Assembly: GCA_029263415.1 (NCBI GenBank)
Contig: JAJCXN010000039.1
Location: 248,001 to 312,000, forward strand
Direction: 5' to 3'
Source: Acidobacteriota bacterium
GTDB taxonomy: Bacteria > Acidobacteriota > Thermoanaerobaculia > Multivoradales > Multivoraceae
Length of the DNA stretch: 64,000 nt
In this document: positions 26,419 through 34,831 of the stretch, piece by piece
Numbering within the stretch: position 1 is the first letter of the stretch
Layout of the letters: each line of letters begins with the position of its first letter
Made by a program: the position numbers and the translations under genes
Notes under the pieces: model-generated
Database searches by the model: none
What the model was told of the DNA's origin: nothing
The model's input: only the letters and a program-made list of their open reading frames with translations

Positions 26419-27390
26419 ATGCTCTTTTCAACACTACCGAACGACGGGAATGCACAGGGGAGTGGTTCGCTTGTCGTAGCTGGCTCTGGCGGTCCGCTAC
26501 AGCTTCTGTCCAGCAGGCCGTTGCTCTTGTTCACCCTGCTGTTTGCCGGCGTGCTGCTTGCCGTGCCAGGGTCTGCGCGCCAGTCTGACCGAGACCCAGA
26601 GGCATCGTCTCCGCTTGGGCGATTGCTCTTCGCTAGGCTCGACGATGCCAGCAACGCCGAAGCCTTCCAGTTGGTCCGAGATGCTCGGACGGCGGTTGAT
26701 GCGACGCGCACGGACGCGCAGTTCCGTACCGCTATCTTGGATCTGGGGCTCGCGTTGGAGGGCGTATGGCGATATCGAGAAGCAGTGTCCGTCTATTCTC
26801 GCGGACTGTCCCGTTTTTCCAACGACGGGGAACTGTTCTTGAGACGAGGTACCTCTTCGCTGAGGTTACGTAACTTCGAGCGAGCCTTGAACGATTTGCG
26901 CACCGCGGTCAAACTGCTCGATTCCAGTTTCGAGAGCCACTATCGCCTGGGCCTAGCCCAGTTCGTCACCCGTGACTACCGGCGCGCTGGCAAGACGATG
27001 GAACTGGCGGCCGCGCGCGCTGCAGATGATGAAGAGATGGTGGCGGCACTTCACTGGGCTTATGCGAGCTTCAAGCGAAGCGGTCGACGGAGCGATTCAG
27101 TGGCTGCGCTGGAAGCAATCCCGAGGAGACCGAACGTTGCTGAAGACTCAGACTATTTGGCGTTGGTGAAGATGTATCGGGGCGAGGTGGGCGAGATCGA
27201 CGTGTTCGATCAGGATGCTCCTGAAGCAAACCGCAGTTCGACCCGCGGATTTGGGGTAGCGAACTGGCACCTTGGCGCGGGCAGCGAGGTGAGGGCGCGA
27301 GAGATTCTTAGGGTGGTCGTTGGCGGTGCCGATTGGCCAGCCATCGGAGTGGTAGCCGGCGAGGTCGATTTGGAACGGCTGCTTCAGTAG
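26419..27390 (+). CDS. Exported TPR protein
   Basis: The 323-residue protein starts at ATG 26419 (MLFSTLPNDG); an ATG at 26281 would add 46 residues with poor codon bias. A hydrophobic segment (PLLLFTLLFAGVLLAVPG) near residues 34-52 is a signal peptide or anchor. Three to five TPR-like helical pairs follow, e.g. YREAVSVYSRGLSRF and FERALNDLRTAVKLL. No catalytic domain is present. It probably mediates protein contacts in the envelope. Not clearly in an operon with the next gene, which lies 205 bases on. Confidence 0.75.
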   Translation: MLFSTLPNDGNAQGSGSLVVAGSGGPLQLLSSRPLLLFTLLFAGVLLAVPGSARQSDRDPEASSPLGRLLFARLDDASNAEAFQLVRDARTAVDATRTDAQFRTAILDLGLALEGVWRYREAVSVYSRGLSRFSNDGELFLRRGTSSLRLRNFERALNDLRTAVKLLDSSFESHYRLGLAQFVTRDYRRAGKTMELAAARAADDEEMVAALHWAYASFKRSGRRSDSVAALEAIPRRPNVAEDSDYLALVKMYRGEVGEIDVFDQDAPEANRSSTRGFGVANWHLGAGSEVRAREILRVVVGGADWPAIGVVAGEVDLERLLQ

Positions 27391-27477
27391 CTGGCAGGGC
27401 ACAACCCAGAAGGGCAGCGGCGGATGGTGGCCGCCTAGCGGTCGCGCCATTCTGAGCAGATAGCTCGAAGCCCTTCT

Positions 27478-27495
27478 GTATGCGTTCGCGCATAC
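27478..27495 (+). terminator. Hairpin with UUCG loop
   Basis: GTATGCG-TTCG-CGCATAC is a perfect 7-bp stem with a UUCG loop in the gap after the TPR gene. There is no T-run, so it may be a weak terminator, an RNA-stabilising end or part of the ptrB leader. Confidence 0.4.
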
Positions 27496-27595
27496 GCGTC
27501 TCAGCTGTTGCTTGAGCAGCAATTCTGGTGCGGTCACGTATAGGCTCGCGATGCACGTGCGGGCACGCCTTAAAACTTAGTAAGAGGGAAGTCTT

Positions 27596-29734
27596 GTGAA
27601 ATCTCGTTCTGGGTCCCGTCTTTGGCTAGTTACGCTCGCTTTGGTTGCGGGTGCTCTCTATCTCACCTCGACCGCTTGTCAAGAAACGTCTATGAATCAT
27701 CCTGCGCCTCCGATTGCTGCGAAGAAGCCCCATGAGCTAACGGCTCATGACGATACCCGGGTCGACGACTACTACTGGTTGCGCGAGCGCGAGAACCCGG
27801 AGGTGATTTCCTACCTAAAGGCCGAGAACGCTCACACCGAAGCGGTGATGAGTGGAACGGATGCACTGCGTGACGAGCTGTTTGAGCAGATGCGGTCTCG
27901 CATTGCCGAAGACGACACCTCGGTGCCCTACCTATTCAACGGCTACTACTATTCGACACGCTTTGAGACCGGCCAGGAATACCCCGTGCACGTTCGACAG
28001 AAAGGTGCCCTTGATGCGGCAGAGGAGCTCTTGGTCGACGTCAACGTCGAGGCCGAGGGGCACTCATTCACCTCGGTGCGCGGCCGTCAGGTGAGTCCTG
28101 ACAATCGGATCATGGCTTGGGCGATTGACCATCAGGGCCGTCGTAAGTACACCTTGCGATTTCGCGACCTCGTGAGCGGTAAAGATCTCGAAGAACAGAT
28201 TGAGAATGTGACTGGCAACGTCGCTTGGGCGGCCGACTCGAAGACCGTGCTCTTCACTCAGCAGGATCCTGCCACCTTGCGTTCGGATCGCGTGTTCCGC
28301 TACATGTTGGGATCGGGAGCCGAACCCGAACTAGTGTTCACCGAGGAGGACGAGGAGTTCTCGGTGTTCGTGTCGCCATCGAAGTCGCGTGCGTACATGT
28401 TCATCGTCTCCTCGCAAACCTTGCGCAGCGAAGTCCGGGTTGTGCCTGCTGACGAGCCAACGGCTGAGCCTCAAGTCTTCTTGCCGCGTCGCGATGATCA
28501 CGAGTATTACCTCGATCACCACGAGGATCGGTTCTACATCAGGAGTAGCCGCGAGGGCAAGAACTTTGCTCTCTACTCGACACCGGTGACGGCGACTGAG
28601 GAGTCGAATTGGCGCGAGGTGGTGGCCCATCGAGCTGATGTTTTGCTGGAGGACTTTGAGATCTTGCGAGACTTCCTGGTGCTCAGTGAGCGCACCGAAG
28701 GACGGATCGATTTGCGGGTCAAGCGCTGGCAGGACGGCGAGGAGTTCTTGGTTGACTTCGATGAGGCCGCCTACGACGCGGGGCTCTCGGCGAACTTCGA
28801 GTTCGACACCGACGTTTTACGCTATGTGTACGAGTCGCCCAAGACTCCGGATACGACCTACGATCTGAATCTAGTCACCAAAGAACGCACCGAGTTGAAA
28901 CAACTGCCGGTGCCGGGTTTTGATTCGGATGACTACGCGGTCGAGCGGCTCAGTGCAACAGCTCGTGATGGCGTGGAGGTTCCGGTCTCGGTTCTTTACC
29001 GCAAGGACTTGGTCAAGGATGGCACAGCGCCGGCGCTGCTCTATGCCTATGGCTCGTATGGGTCGAGTTCAGATGCAGGCTTTCGTATCCCGGAACTGAC
29101 CCTGGTTGATAGGGGCTTCGTCTTCGTCATCGCGCACATCAGGGGCGGCCAAGAAAAAGGGTATGCCTGGTACGAAGACGGCAAATTGCTCAACAAGATG
29201 AACACTTTCACCGACTTCATCGATGTCGGAGATTTCCTGGTCGAGCAGAAGTTCACCAGTGCGGATCGCCTGTTTGCGCGCGGCGGGAGCGCTGGTGGTC
29301 TGCTGATGGGCGTCGTCTACAACCTGCGGCCAGACTTGTTCAAAGGGGTGTTGGCTGGCGTGCCGTTCGTCGATGTGGTGACCACTATGCTCGATTCGAG
29401 TATCCCTCTGACTACCTTCGAGTACGACGAGTGGGGCGACCCCAACGAGCGCGAGTACTACGACTACATGCTCTCGTATTCACCCTACGACCAGGTCTCA
29501 AAGAAGCAGTACACGAACTTGTTTGTCACTACTGGCTTGCACGATTCTCAGGTTCAGTATTGGGAGCCTGCTAAGTGGGTTGCCAAGCTGCGGACGCACG
29601 CTGAAGGTGACAGCCAAATCCTTCTGCGGACCAACATGGAGGCGGGCCACGGTGGCGCTTCAGGTCGTTTCTCGAGGATTGAGGAACTGGCTTGGGAGTA
29701 CGCATTCGTGCTGAACCTGGTGCCAGAGGGTTAA
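27596..29734 (+). CDS. ptrB: Oligopeptidase B-type S9 lipoprotein
   Basis: The protein has 712 residues from GTG 27596 behind AGAGGGAAG. Unlike cytosolic PtrB it begins with a lipoprotein signal (LTSTAC). PtrB landmarks include DDYYWLRERENPEV, HIRGGQEKGYAWYEDGK and the nucleophile in GGSAGG (~565); the Asp lies in TGLHDSQV and the His in EAGHGG. The family cuts after Lys/Arg in short peptides. It is the first of four genes that run on to arsC. Confidence 0.9.
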   Translation: MKSRSGSRLWLVTLALVAGALYLTSTACQETSMNHPAPPIAAKKPHELTAHDDTRVDDYYWLRERENPEVISYLKAENAHTEAVMSGTDALRDELFEQMRSRIAEDDTSVPYLFNGYYYSTRFETGQEYPVHVRQKGALDAAEELLVDVNVEAEGHSFTSVRGRQVSPDNRIMAWAIDHQGRRKYTLRFRDLVSGKDLEEQIENVTGNVAWAADSKTVLFTQQDPATLRSDRVFRYMLGSGAEPELVFTEEDEEFSVFVSPSKSRAYMFIVSSQTLRSEVRVVPADEPTAEPQVFLPRRDDHEYYLDHHEDRFYIRSSREGKNFALYSTPVTATEESNWREVVAHRADVLLEDFEILRDFLVLSERTEGRIDLRVKRWQDGEEFLVDFDEAAYDAGLSANFEFDTDVLRYVYESPKTPDTTYDLNLVTKERTELKQLPVPGFDSDDYAVERLSATARDGVEVPVSVLYRKDLVKDGTAPALLYAYGSYGSSSDAGFRIPELTLVDRGFVFVIAHIRGGQEKGYAWYEDGKLLNKMNTFTDFIDVGDFLVEQKFTSADRLFARGGSAGGLLMGVVYNLRPDLFKGVLAGVPFVDVVTTMLDSSIPLTTFEYDEWGDPNEREYYDYMLSYSPYDQVSKKQYTNLFVTTGLHDSQVQYWEPAKWVAKLRTHAEGDSQILLRTNMEAGHGGASGRFSRIEELAWEYAFVLNLVPEG

Positions 29735-29741
29735 AGACTCG

Positions 29742-30029
29742 ATGAGCCCGTTGCAGCCCAGCCGACAAGCACACACTGCGCGATGGGCTTTGCGCGGTGT
29801 CATGATCGTGGCGATTCTGTTCATCGCGATACAGCGGGGTTTCGGTGGTCGCGAGATGGCCGGTGTGGTATTGGCGATTGTTTGGGCGCTCTCGTTGCCG
29901 GTGATTCTTACTTGGGTGTGGCGGCTGACTCGGGAGCGACCCAGTTGGCAACGAGTTGCTGCTACCTTGGGTGTGGCGCTGTTGCTGCTGGTGGCCTTTG
30001 CTTCCGGCGTTCGACCGCTGCTTGGTTGA
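29742..30029 (+). CDS. Small membrane protein
   Basis: The 95-residue protein has three hydrophobic segments: VMIVAILFIAIQRG, GVVLAIVWALSLPVILTWVW and VAATLGVALLLLVAFASG. It starts seven bases after ptrB, and its end lies 20 bases before the GNAT start. No family is recognised. Confidence 0.65.
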   Translation: MSPLQPSRQAHTARWALRGVMIVAILFIAIQRGFGGREMAGVVLAIVWALSLPVILTWVWRLTRERPSWQRVAATLGVALLLLVAFASGVRPLLG

Positions 30030-30049
30030 ACTCCGCGAGGGTACGTACA

Positions 30050-30619
30050 TTGTCGTCGTTGAAGCCACCTGCGGCCCTTCTTCTGGGCCCAGAATTCGAG
30101 TTGGTGCCAATCACCGACGCAAACGTCGACGATCTCCATTCGCTGTTCTTGAATGCCGAGGTTCGGCGCTATCTGCTGGATGGGCTCGAGATGGATCGCG
30201 ATTGGGTCAGCCAAATCGTGGTCGAAAGCGCAACTCAGTTCGAGTGCCAAGGGACGGGACTGTGGGGCATCTGGCCGGTTGGGCCAGGGCTTCGCACCGA
30301 GCTTGTTGGTGTGGTCGGGCTTCGAGAGTTCTTTGAACCGCCACGGATGCAGCTCATCTTTGCCCTAAGTCCCAGTGTTTGGGGTCAAAGACTAGCAGTG
30401 AAAGCTTCGACACGAATCTTGGAGTACTTGGCTGATGAGTTGTCGTGGGTTCGGGTCGAGGCCGCCACCGACCCTCCGAACACTGCGTCGATTCGAGTTC
30501 TTGAACGGCTTGGTTTCCAGCGCTTCTTGCCAGATGTCTCTAGTCGCTTGTCAGAGGAATTCGGTGAGACTCTGTTCTATGAGCTTTGCCATGGCTCGAA
30601 GGAGATCGACCGTCAATGA
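30050..30619 (+). CDS. GNAT-family N-acetyltransferase
   Basis: The protein has 189 residues from TTG 30050, eight bases after GAGGG. It has the RimJ/RimL-type GNAT layout: an N-terminal strand and helix (FELVPITDANVDDLHSL), a core with VGVVGLREF, and the final NTASIRVLERLGFQ that closes the acetyl-CoA site. It likely acetylates an amine on a small molecule or protein N-terminus. The stop overlaps the arsC ATG (ATGA). Confidence 0.85.
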   Translation: MSSLKPPAALLLGPEFELVPITDANVDDLHSLFLNAEVRRYLLDGLEMDRDWVSQIVVESATQFECQGTGLWGIWPVGPGLRTELVGVVGLREFFEPPRMQLIFALSPSVWGQRLAVKASTRILEYLADELSWVRVEAATDPPNTASIRVLERLGFQRFLPDVSSRLSEEFGETLFYELCHGSKEIDRQ

Positions 30620-31113
30620 GTGAAGCAGATCAACAGCTGCTCCGCGTCGTGTTCTTGTGCACCCACAACTCGGCACGCTCCCAAATGGCCGAAGCTCTAC
30701 TACGACATGGGGTGCCTGGCTTGCAGGTTGAGGTGGAGTCGTACTCGGCCGGTGTTGAGGCGCGCGGAGTTCATCCGTTGGCCGTGCGTGCCCTCGCTGA
30801 GATCGATGTTGAGGCGGAACGCCAATGGTCTAAGACAGTGACCGATCTCGTGGCGCAGCTCAGCTCAAGCGCGACATCTGAACCGCTGTTTGACGTCGTG
30901 GTGACGGTGTGTGACAACGCACGCGAAGCGTGTCCCTACTTGCCCGCGAGAGTTCTCAACCTTCATCGGCAGTTCGAGGATCCCTCTGCGGTGGTGGGAA
31001 CCGAGGAGGTGCGACTCGCTGCCTTCGCCCGGATCCGAGACGAGATCCGAGAGTGGCTCGGGGTGGCGGTGAAGGAGTGGGTGGAACTTGCCGGGGTTAG
31101 GCCCTCTCGGTAG
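30616..31113 (+). CDS. arsC: Arsenate reductase, thioredoxin-coupled type / low-MW phosphatase family
   Basis: The 165-residue protein starts at ATG 30616, overlapping the GNAT stop. It has the phosphatase P-loop VVFLCTHNSARSQ (Cys 15, Arg 21) and two further Cys (99 and 106) in VTVCDNAREACPY. This three-Cys layout is that of thioredoxin-dependent ArsC, which reduces arsenate to arsenite. No ars efflux pump or ArsR gene is nearby, so a role as a phosphotyrosine phosphatase remains possible. Confidence 0.86.
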   Translation: MSEADQQLLRVVFLCTHNSARSQMAEALLRHGVPGLQVEVESYSAGVEARGVHPLAVRALAEIDVEAERQWSKTVTDLVAQLSSSATSEPLFDVVVTVCDNAREACPYLPARVLNLHRQFEDPSAVVGTEEVRLAAFARIRDEIREWLGVAVKEWVELAGVRPSR

Positions 31114-31169
31114 GCGCCGTTGCCACTGCTAGCGACCGTGGGTTCAATGCACGGGTTGAGTGCACGAGT

Positions 31170-32342
31170 TCAATACGAACGAGGCAGACCGAGTTCTTTC
31201 TCAGAAATGTAGTTGAGAATCATCTGCGGCGAGACCGGCGCAATGCGATTGATCAGGACTTCTCGTAGCAGCCGCTCGACGTGGTACTCCTTGGCGTAAC
31301 CCATGCCTCCGTGGGTCATGACGGCGCGGGTGCATGCTTCGAAACCGGCTTCGGCGCCTAGGTACTTTGCGGCATTCGCTTGTGAGCCGCATTGCTCACC
31401 TCGGTCGTAACGAGCTGCTGCGTCCAGCGCCATCAGTTCGGCGGCGGCGAGTTGCATCCAGCTCTCCGCAAGTGGATGTTGGATTGACTGGTTCTGCCCA
31501 ATCGGTCGGTCGAAGACTCTCCGTTCGCGCGCGTAGTCAGCGGCGCGTGCTAGAGCATTGCGACCAACGCCAACGGCTTCCATGCCGATCAGAATGCGTT
31601 CGGGATTGAGACTGTGGAGCAGTAGGCCAAAGCCTTGGCCCTCCTCTCCAATGAGGTCCTCTTTGGCCACCGGCATGTCCAAAAAGACCACTTCGTTCGA
31701 GTCGACCGCTGCGCGGCCCATCTTTGGGATCCGAGTGATGTCGGCGAAGTCGCGATTGAGGTCGGTGTAAAAGAGGCTCAGGCCCGCCGTTCGTTGTTCG
31801 GGGTTGTAGGGCGCAGTGCGCGCCAGCAGCATGATTTTGTCTGCGACTTGCGCGGTGGTGGTCCAGATCTTGCGGCCGCGAACGCGGTAGTTGTTGCCAT
31901 CGCGATGTGCGGTTGTGCTGATGCGTGTGGTGTCGAGGCCTGCGTCGGGCTCGGTTACCCCAAAACAGCTCTTGACCTTGCCCTGGATAAGGTCGGGGAG
32001 AAAGCGCTCTCGTTGCTCTCGGGTGCCATGCCGAACGATGGGATGAGGACCGAAGATATTGATGTGAATCGCCGACGCTGCGGACATGGCGCCTGACGAT
32101 CTCGCCACCTCGTGCATCACGATCGCAGCCTCGGTGACTCCCAGCGCACTTCCACCGAACTCTTCGGGCATGGTGAGACCCAAGATTCCCAGCTCAGCCA
32201 TCGCGGCGTGAAACTCGACTGGGAACTCGGCTGATTGATCGAGCCGATACCAATAGTCGTCGTCAAACTGTTGGCAGGCGCGGGCGACGCTTTGACGGAG
32301 TGCGTCGTGGTGCGCTCGGTTTGATTCGGAAGCTGTTGGCAT
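31170..32342 (-). CDS. Acyl-CoA dehydrogenase
   Basis: The protein has 390 residues from the ATG at 32342; the frame is open further upstream but without coding-like codon use. It has the three-part FAD acyl-CoA dehydrogenase fold, with CFGVTEPDAGLD for FAD/substrate binding and a C-terminal helical domain with THGGMGYAKEYHVERLLRE. It introduces the first double bond in beta-oxidation or amino-acid breakdown; the substrate is not determinable here. It is a lone gene in this window with no electron-transfer flavoprotein nearby. Confidence 0.92.
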   Translation of the reverse strand: MPTASESNRAHHDALRQSVARACQQFDDDYWYRLDQSAEFPVEFHAAMAELGILGLTMPEEFGGSALGVTEAAIVMHEVARSSGAMSAASAIHINIFGPHPIVRHGTREQRERFLPDLIQGKVKSCFGVTEPDAGLDTTRISTTAHRDGNNYRVRGRKIWTTTAQVADKIMLLARTAPYNPEQRTAGLSLFYTDLNRDFADITRIPKMGRAAVDSNEVVFLDMPVAKEDLIGEEGQGFGLLLHSLNPERILIGMEAVGVGRNALARAADYARERRVFDRPIGQNQSIQHPLAESWMQLAAAELMALDAAARYDRGEQCGSQANAAKYLGAEAGFEACTRAVMTHGGMGYAKEYHVERLLREVLINRIAPVSPQMILNYISEKELGLPRSY

Positions 32343-32700
32343 AGCTAAGAGGCTCCGGTGACTGTCGGTCTGTGTCGGCGAGGCACCGCAGGCTAAGGCT
32401 ACCGGACTGCGAATCAGCAGGGAATGGCAGGCGTGCGGCAGAGAAGGTTTCCCTGTTTTGAGCGAGGCGGGGTGCAGCGTGCGTCTATGAAGGGTGGAGA
32501 GGCCTCGGCCCAAGTCATCGAAGAGGTCATGGGAGCAGGTCATCGGCGGATTGAGTTGGCGAAACAGCAGTGCATACAGAAGGAGGCAGGCGAAGGTGTT
32601 GCATGGTCGGATTCAGATCAGAGAAGTTGGCGGGAGAGGCTCGGCATCGATCGCTCTTCGGAGAAGGACCAAGAGGGCTCCTGAAGTAGTCGGTGAACGA
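32343..32700. other. Intergenic region, 358 bases
   Basis: This separates the divergent acyl-CoA dehydrogenase and PilZ-like genes. The PilZ frame is open back to 32494, but codon bias and basic composition upstream of 32701 do not look coding. No repeat or RNA is recognised. Confidence 0.5.
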
Positions 32701-33123
32701 GTGCCGGTGGTCAGTCGTTGCTTGAAGGGAACGTTGAATGGAACGCGGGCATCGGCTAACCCGCCACGGCCTCAGTTGCGACCGGTTGCGCGCCAATGCG
32801 CTGAGCACAGGAAGGCGCTTCGACAGGCGGTCCCGCCGTGGGGTGTTCTGCTGGACCATCGCCACAACGGCAAGTTGGTCAACTTGAGTCGCAAGGGCCT
32901 GGCCATCGAGACGCGACAAGCGCCGACTTTCGGCCCGCGCGCCGTGCTCAAGGTCTGCTGGGATCGAGGGGCCGCCGTGCAGCTCGAAGTCGGGGTTGTT
33001 TGGTGCCGAATGATCGGTACCGAGGAGGTGGGCGAGGATTTGGCGCCGCGATTCCTAGTGGGTCTCGAGTGTACGGATAGCGAGGCATTGGTGGCGCTCG
33101 GGGCGGTTAGGGAAGTGGCCTAA
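32701..33123 (+). CDS. PilZ-like domain protein
   Basis: The protein has ~140 residues from GTG 32701; the start is uncertain. After a basic segment (RPVARQCAEHRKALRQ) comes a small beta-barrel with GKLVNLSRKGLAIET, which matches the DxSxxG-like strand of PilZ domains (NLSRKG here). The arginine-rich N-terminal segment could hold the c-di-GMP-binding residues. It would act as a c-di-GMP effector. It is convergent with the DksA-like gene, with overlapping stops. Confidence 0.6.
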   Translation: MPVVSRCLKGTLNGTRASANPPRPQLRPVARQCAEHRKALRQAVPPWGVLLDHRHNGKLVNLSRKGLAIETRQAPTFGPRAVLKVCWDRGAAVQLEVGVVWCRMIGTEEVGEDLAPRFLVGLECTDSEALVALGAVREVA

Positions 33124-33476
33124 CTATCCTCCATGCTCTGTTGGCAGTCCATACAGAATGGCGCCTCGGGGACAGCATCAAGCCGTTCAAAGGCTAGTGG
33201 AAAACGGCACTTGCGACAGACTCCGAATTTCCCGGCATCGAGCATTAGTAGTGCAGCGTCGATCTGACGGAGTTTGATCTGAATCTGATGACGGCTGAGT
33301 TGAGACATGGCTTGCAGCTGGAGCGCATCCATCCGAGTCAGTCTGCCGATGGTCTGGCCGCTAGCTTCGACCTGCTTGTGCCCGGCGCCTTGGTGGAGGA
33401 CCGCCTTGGCTGCGATTTGGGCTGCTTGCAGCCGGCGGCGGAAGTCGGCCAGTTGCTCATGGGTGAGGTCGGTCAC
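33120..33476 (-). CDS. DksA/TraR-family zinc-finger protein
   Basis: The 118-residue protein starts at the GTG at 33476 (VTDLTHEQL). An N-terminal helical hairpin is followed by a C4 zinc finger (VCRKCRFPL, then FCMDCQQ) near the end. Members bind the RNA polymerase secondary channel and modulate transcription, often with ppGpp. DksA itself is ~150 residues, so this is a short form. The acidic DxxDA motif at the hairpin tip of true DksA is not evident. Confidence 0.83.
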   Translation of the reverse strand: MTDLTHEQLADFRRRLQAAQIAAKAVLHQGAGHKQVEASGQTIGRLTRMDALQLQAMSQLSRHQIQIKLRQIDAALLMLDAGKFGVCRKCRFPLAFERLDAVPEAPFCMDCQQSMEDS

Positions 33477-33666
33477 GCACGCTAGTCTAGTATGCGTGGT
33501 CGTTAGCGGAGGCTTCAAAGATCGGGTTGGCTGGGAGTGGCGCCGCGCGGCTCTTCGCGAGATTGAGGCAGGGACCAGACGGTCTTGGCGTGGAGGTTTG
33601 GGGACATGCCCAGGATTGTCGGTGCTGTGGACACACAAGATTCTTTGACAAAAACTCGAGTATTCG

Positions 33667-34365
33667 GTGTCTTACTATCCGATGCCCCAAGACGCCTCCA
33701 CACCTAGCCAATGCCCCACGGGCCTGACGAGCGTTCCCGTGAAGACGGAGGGTGTTCTGGTTCAGCGACGGCAACCTGAGGCAGCGTCTTTCGACTGGGA
33801 AGGTGCGCTACGTGAGCTTGCCCAGGACGATCACGCCGTTCGAGAGGGCCTCGTCGATGGGTTGACGGATCAGCTTTTCCCTTTCGCGCTCTGGCTATGT
33901 GGTAGTCGAACAAGAGCCGAGGAGGCAGTGCAAGACGTCTTCTTGCGCCTCCTTGAGCGTCGCGGCCGGCTGGGTGAAATCCGCGACCCTCGCGCTTACT
34001 TGCTGCGAGTCGTCCGCTCATCAGTGGCCAGCTTTGCTGCACAACAGGCTCGGCATCCAACGGTAGGGCTTAACGCGGTGAGCGGAGACGAACTATTGGT
34101 GCAGCCTGAGCGCGGTCTCGAAGACGCTTCTACGATCAGCGCTCTACTGCTGCGGCTACCTGTTGCACAACGGGAGACGCTGTATCTCCGCTACTACTGT
34201 GGTCTGAAGTTCCGGGAGATCGGGGTGGCGTGCGACGTTTCAACGTTCACCGCTGCCGCGAGGTACCGACTGGCCATGGCTCGTCTGAGGCGCTGGTTGA
34301 AGGTAGCACTCCATGAACAACACGTTGAGTCGTCGGTCGAGAAGGTGGAACATGAAACACGATAA
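33667..34365 (+). CDS. ECF-type RNA polymerase sigma factor
   Basis: The protein has 232 residues from GTG 33667; an extended N-terminus of ~50 residues precedes sigma region 2 (LWLCGSRTRAEEAVQDVFLRLL). Region 4 (LPVAQRETLYLRYYCGLKFREIGVACDVS) is near the end. There is no region 3. It overlaps the next gene by 14 bases. The neighbour is a single-pass membrane protein, the normal arrangement for a sigma factor and its anti-sigma factor. Confidence 0.88.
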   Translation: MSYYPMPQDASTPSQCPTGLTSVPVKTEGVLVQRRQPEAASFDWEGALRELAQDDHAVREGLVDGLTDQLFPFALWLCGSRTRAEEAVQDVFLRLLERRGRLGEIRDPRAYLLRVVRSSVASFAAQQARHPTVGLNAVSGDELLVQPERGLEDASTISALLLRLPVAQRETLYLRYYCGLKFREIGVACDVSTFTAAARYRLAMARLRRWLKVALHEQHVESSVEKVEHETR

Positions 34366-34831
34366 CCCTCTGCGAGGATTCAGGCCTGCTGCAGCTTCTG
34401 ACCGACTCAAATCGGTTCTAACAGAGGCTGCGGCGAAGTCCCGGCCGCTGATGCCCGGACCACCGGCGCCCGTCGATACTACTTCCTTGATCTCTGGCAC
34501 GGAGTCGATGTGGCGCGGTTTCAGTTGGTCGCGGTTGAGTTGGTGGCCTACCGCCGTCGCCAGTTTTGTTGGCGCGAGCCTATTGCTGATCATGGCGGCG
34601 TTACAGGCGGTGCCGACACTTGGCTGGCATGGCGTCAGCACCCCACAGTTGCCGGCTTCGATCTCTGGCGACAAGGTAGACGACCTTTGCGCTACCAAAC
34701 TTCTCGTGGGCGCTGGTCTTTACTGTCCGCCCGGAAGTCGAGGGCACAGTGAGTTTCTCGAACTCCTTCAGTCGCGCTCGGGTGCGTGGGTGGAGGAACC
34801 TACCGACAATGGAGAGAGCAATGGACCGTAA
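34352..34831 (+). CDS. Single-pass membrane protein, possible anti-sigma factor
   Basis: The 159-residue protein starts at ATG 34352 behind AGAAGGTGG. Residues ~1-55 are polar, one membrane helix spans ~67-90 (VASFVGASLLLIMAALQAV), and ~65 residues lie outside. It has no zinc-binding anti-sigma motif (HxxxCxxC) that I can see. Position, overlap with the sigma gene and topology suggest anti-sigma function. It overlaps the next gene by 11 bases. Confidence 0.65.
   Translation: MKHDNPLRGFRPAAASDRLKSVLTEAAAKSRPLMPGPPAPVDTTSLISGTESMWRGFSWSRLSWWPTAVASFVGASLLLIMAALQAVPTLGWHGVSTPQLPASISGDKVDDLCATKLLVGAGLYCPPGSRGHSEFLELLQSRSGAWVEEPTDNGESNGP

Noticed and set aside
26244-26711. A minus-strand 155-codon frame opposite the TPR gene start.
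   Set aside because: Composition is Ser/Arg-rich, no start signal or family is visible, and the TPR gene on the other strand is better supported.
32494-32700. An upstream extension of the PilZ-like gene.
   Set aside because: Codon bias and composition look non-coding and no ribosome-binding site supports the earlier start.
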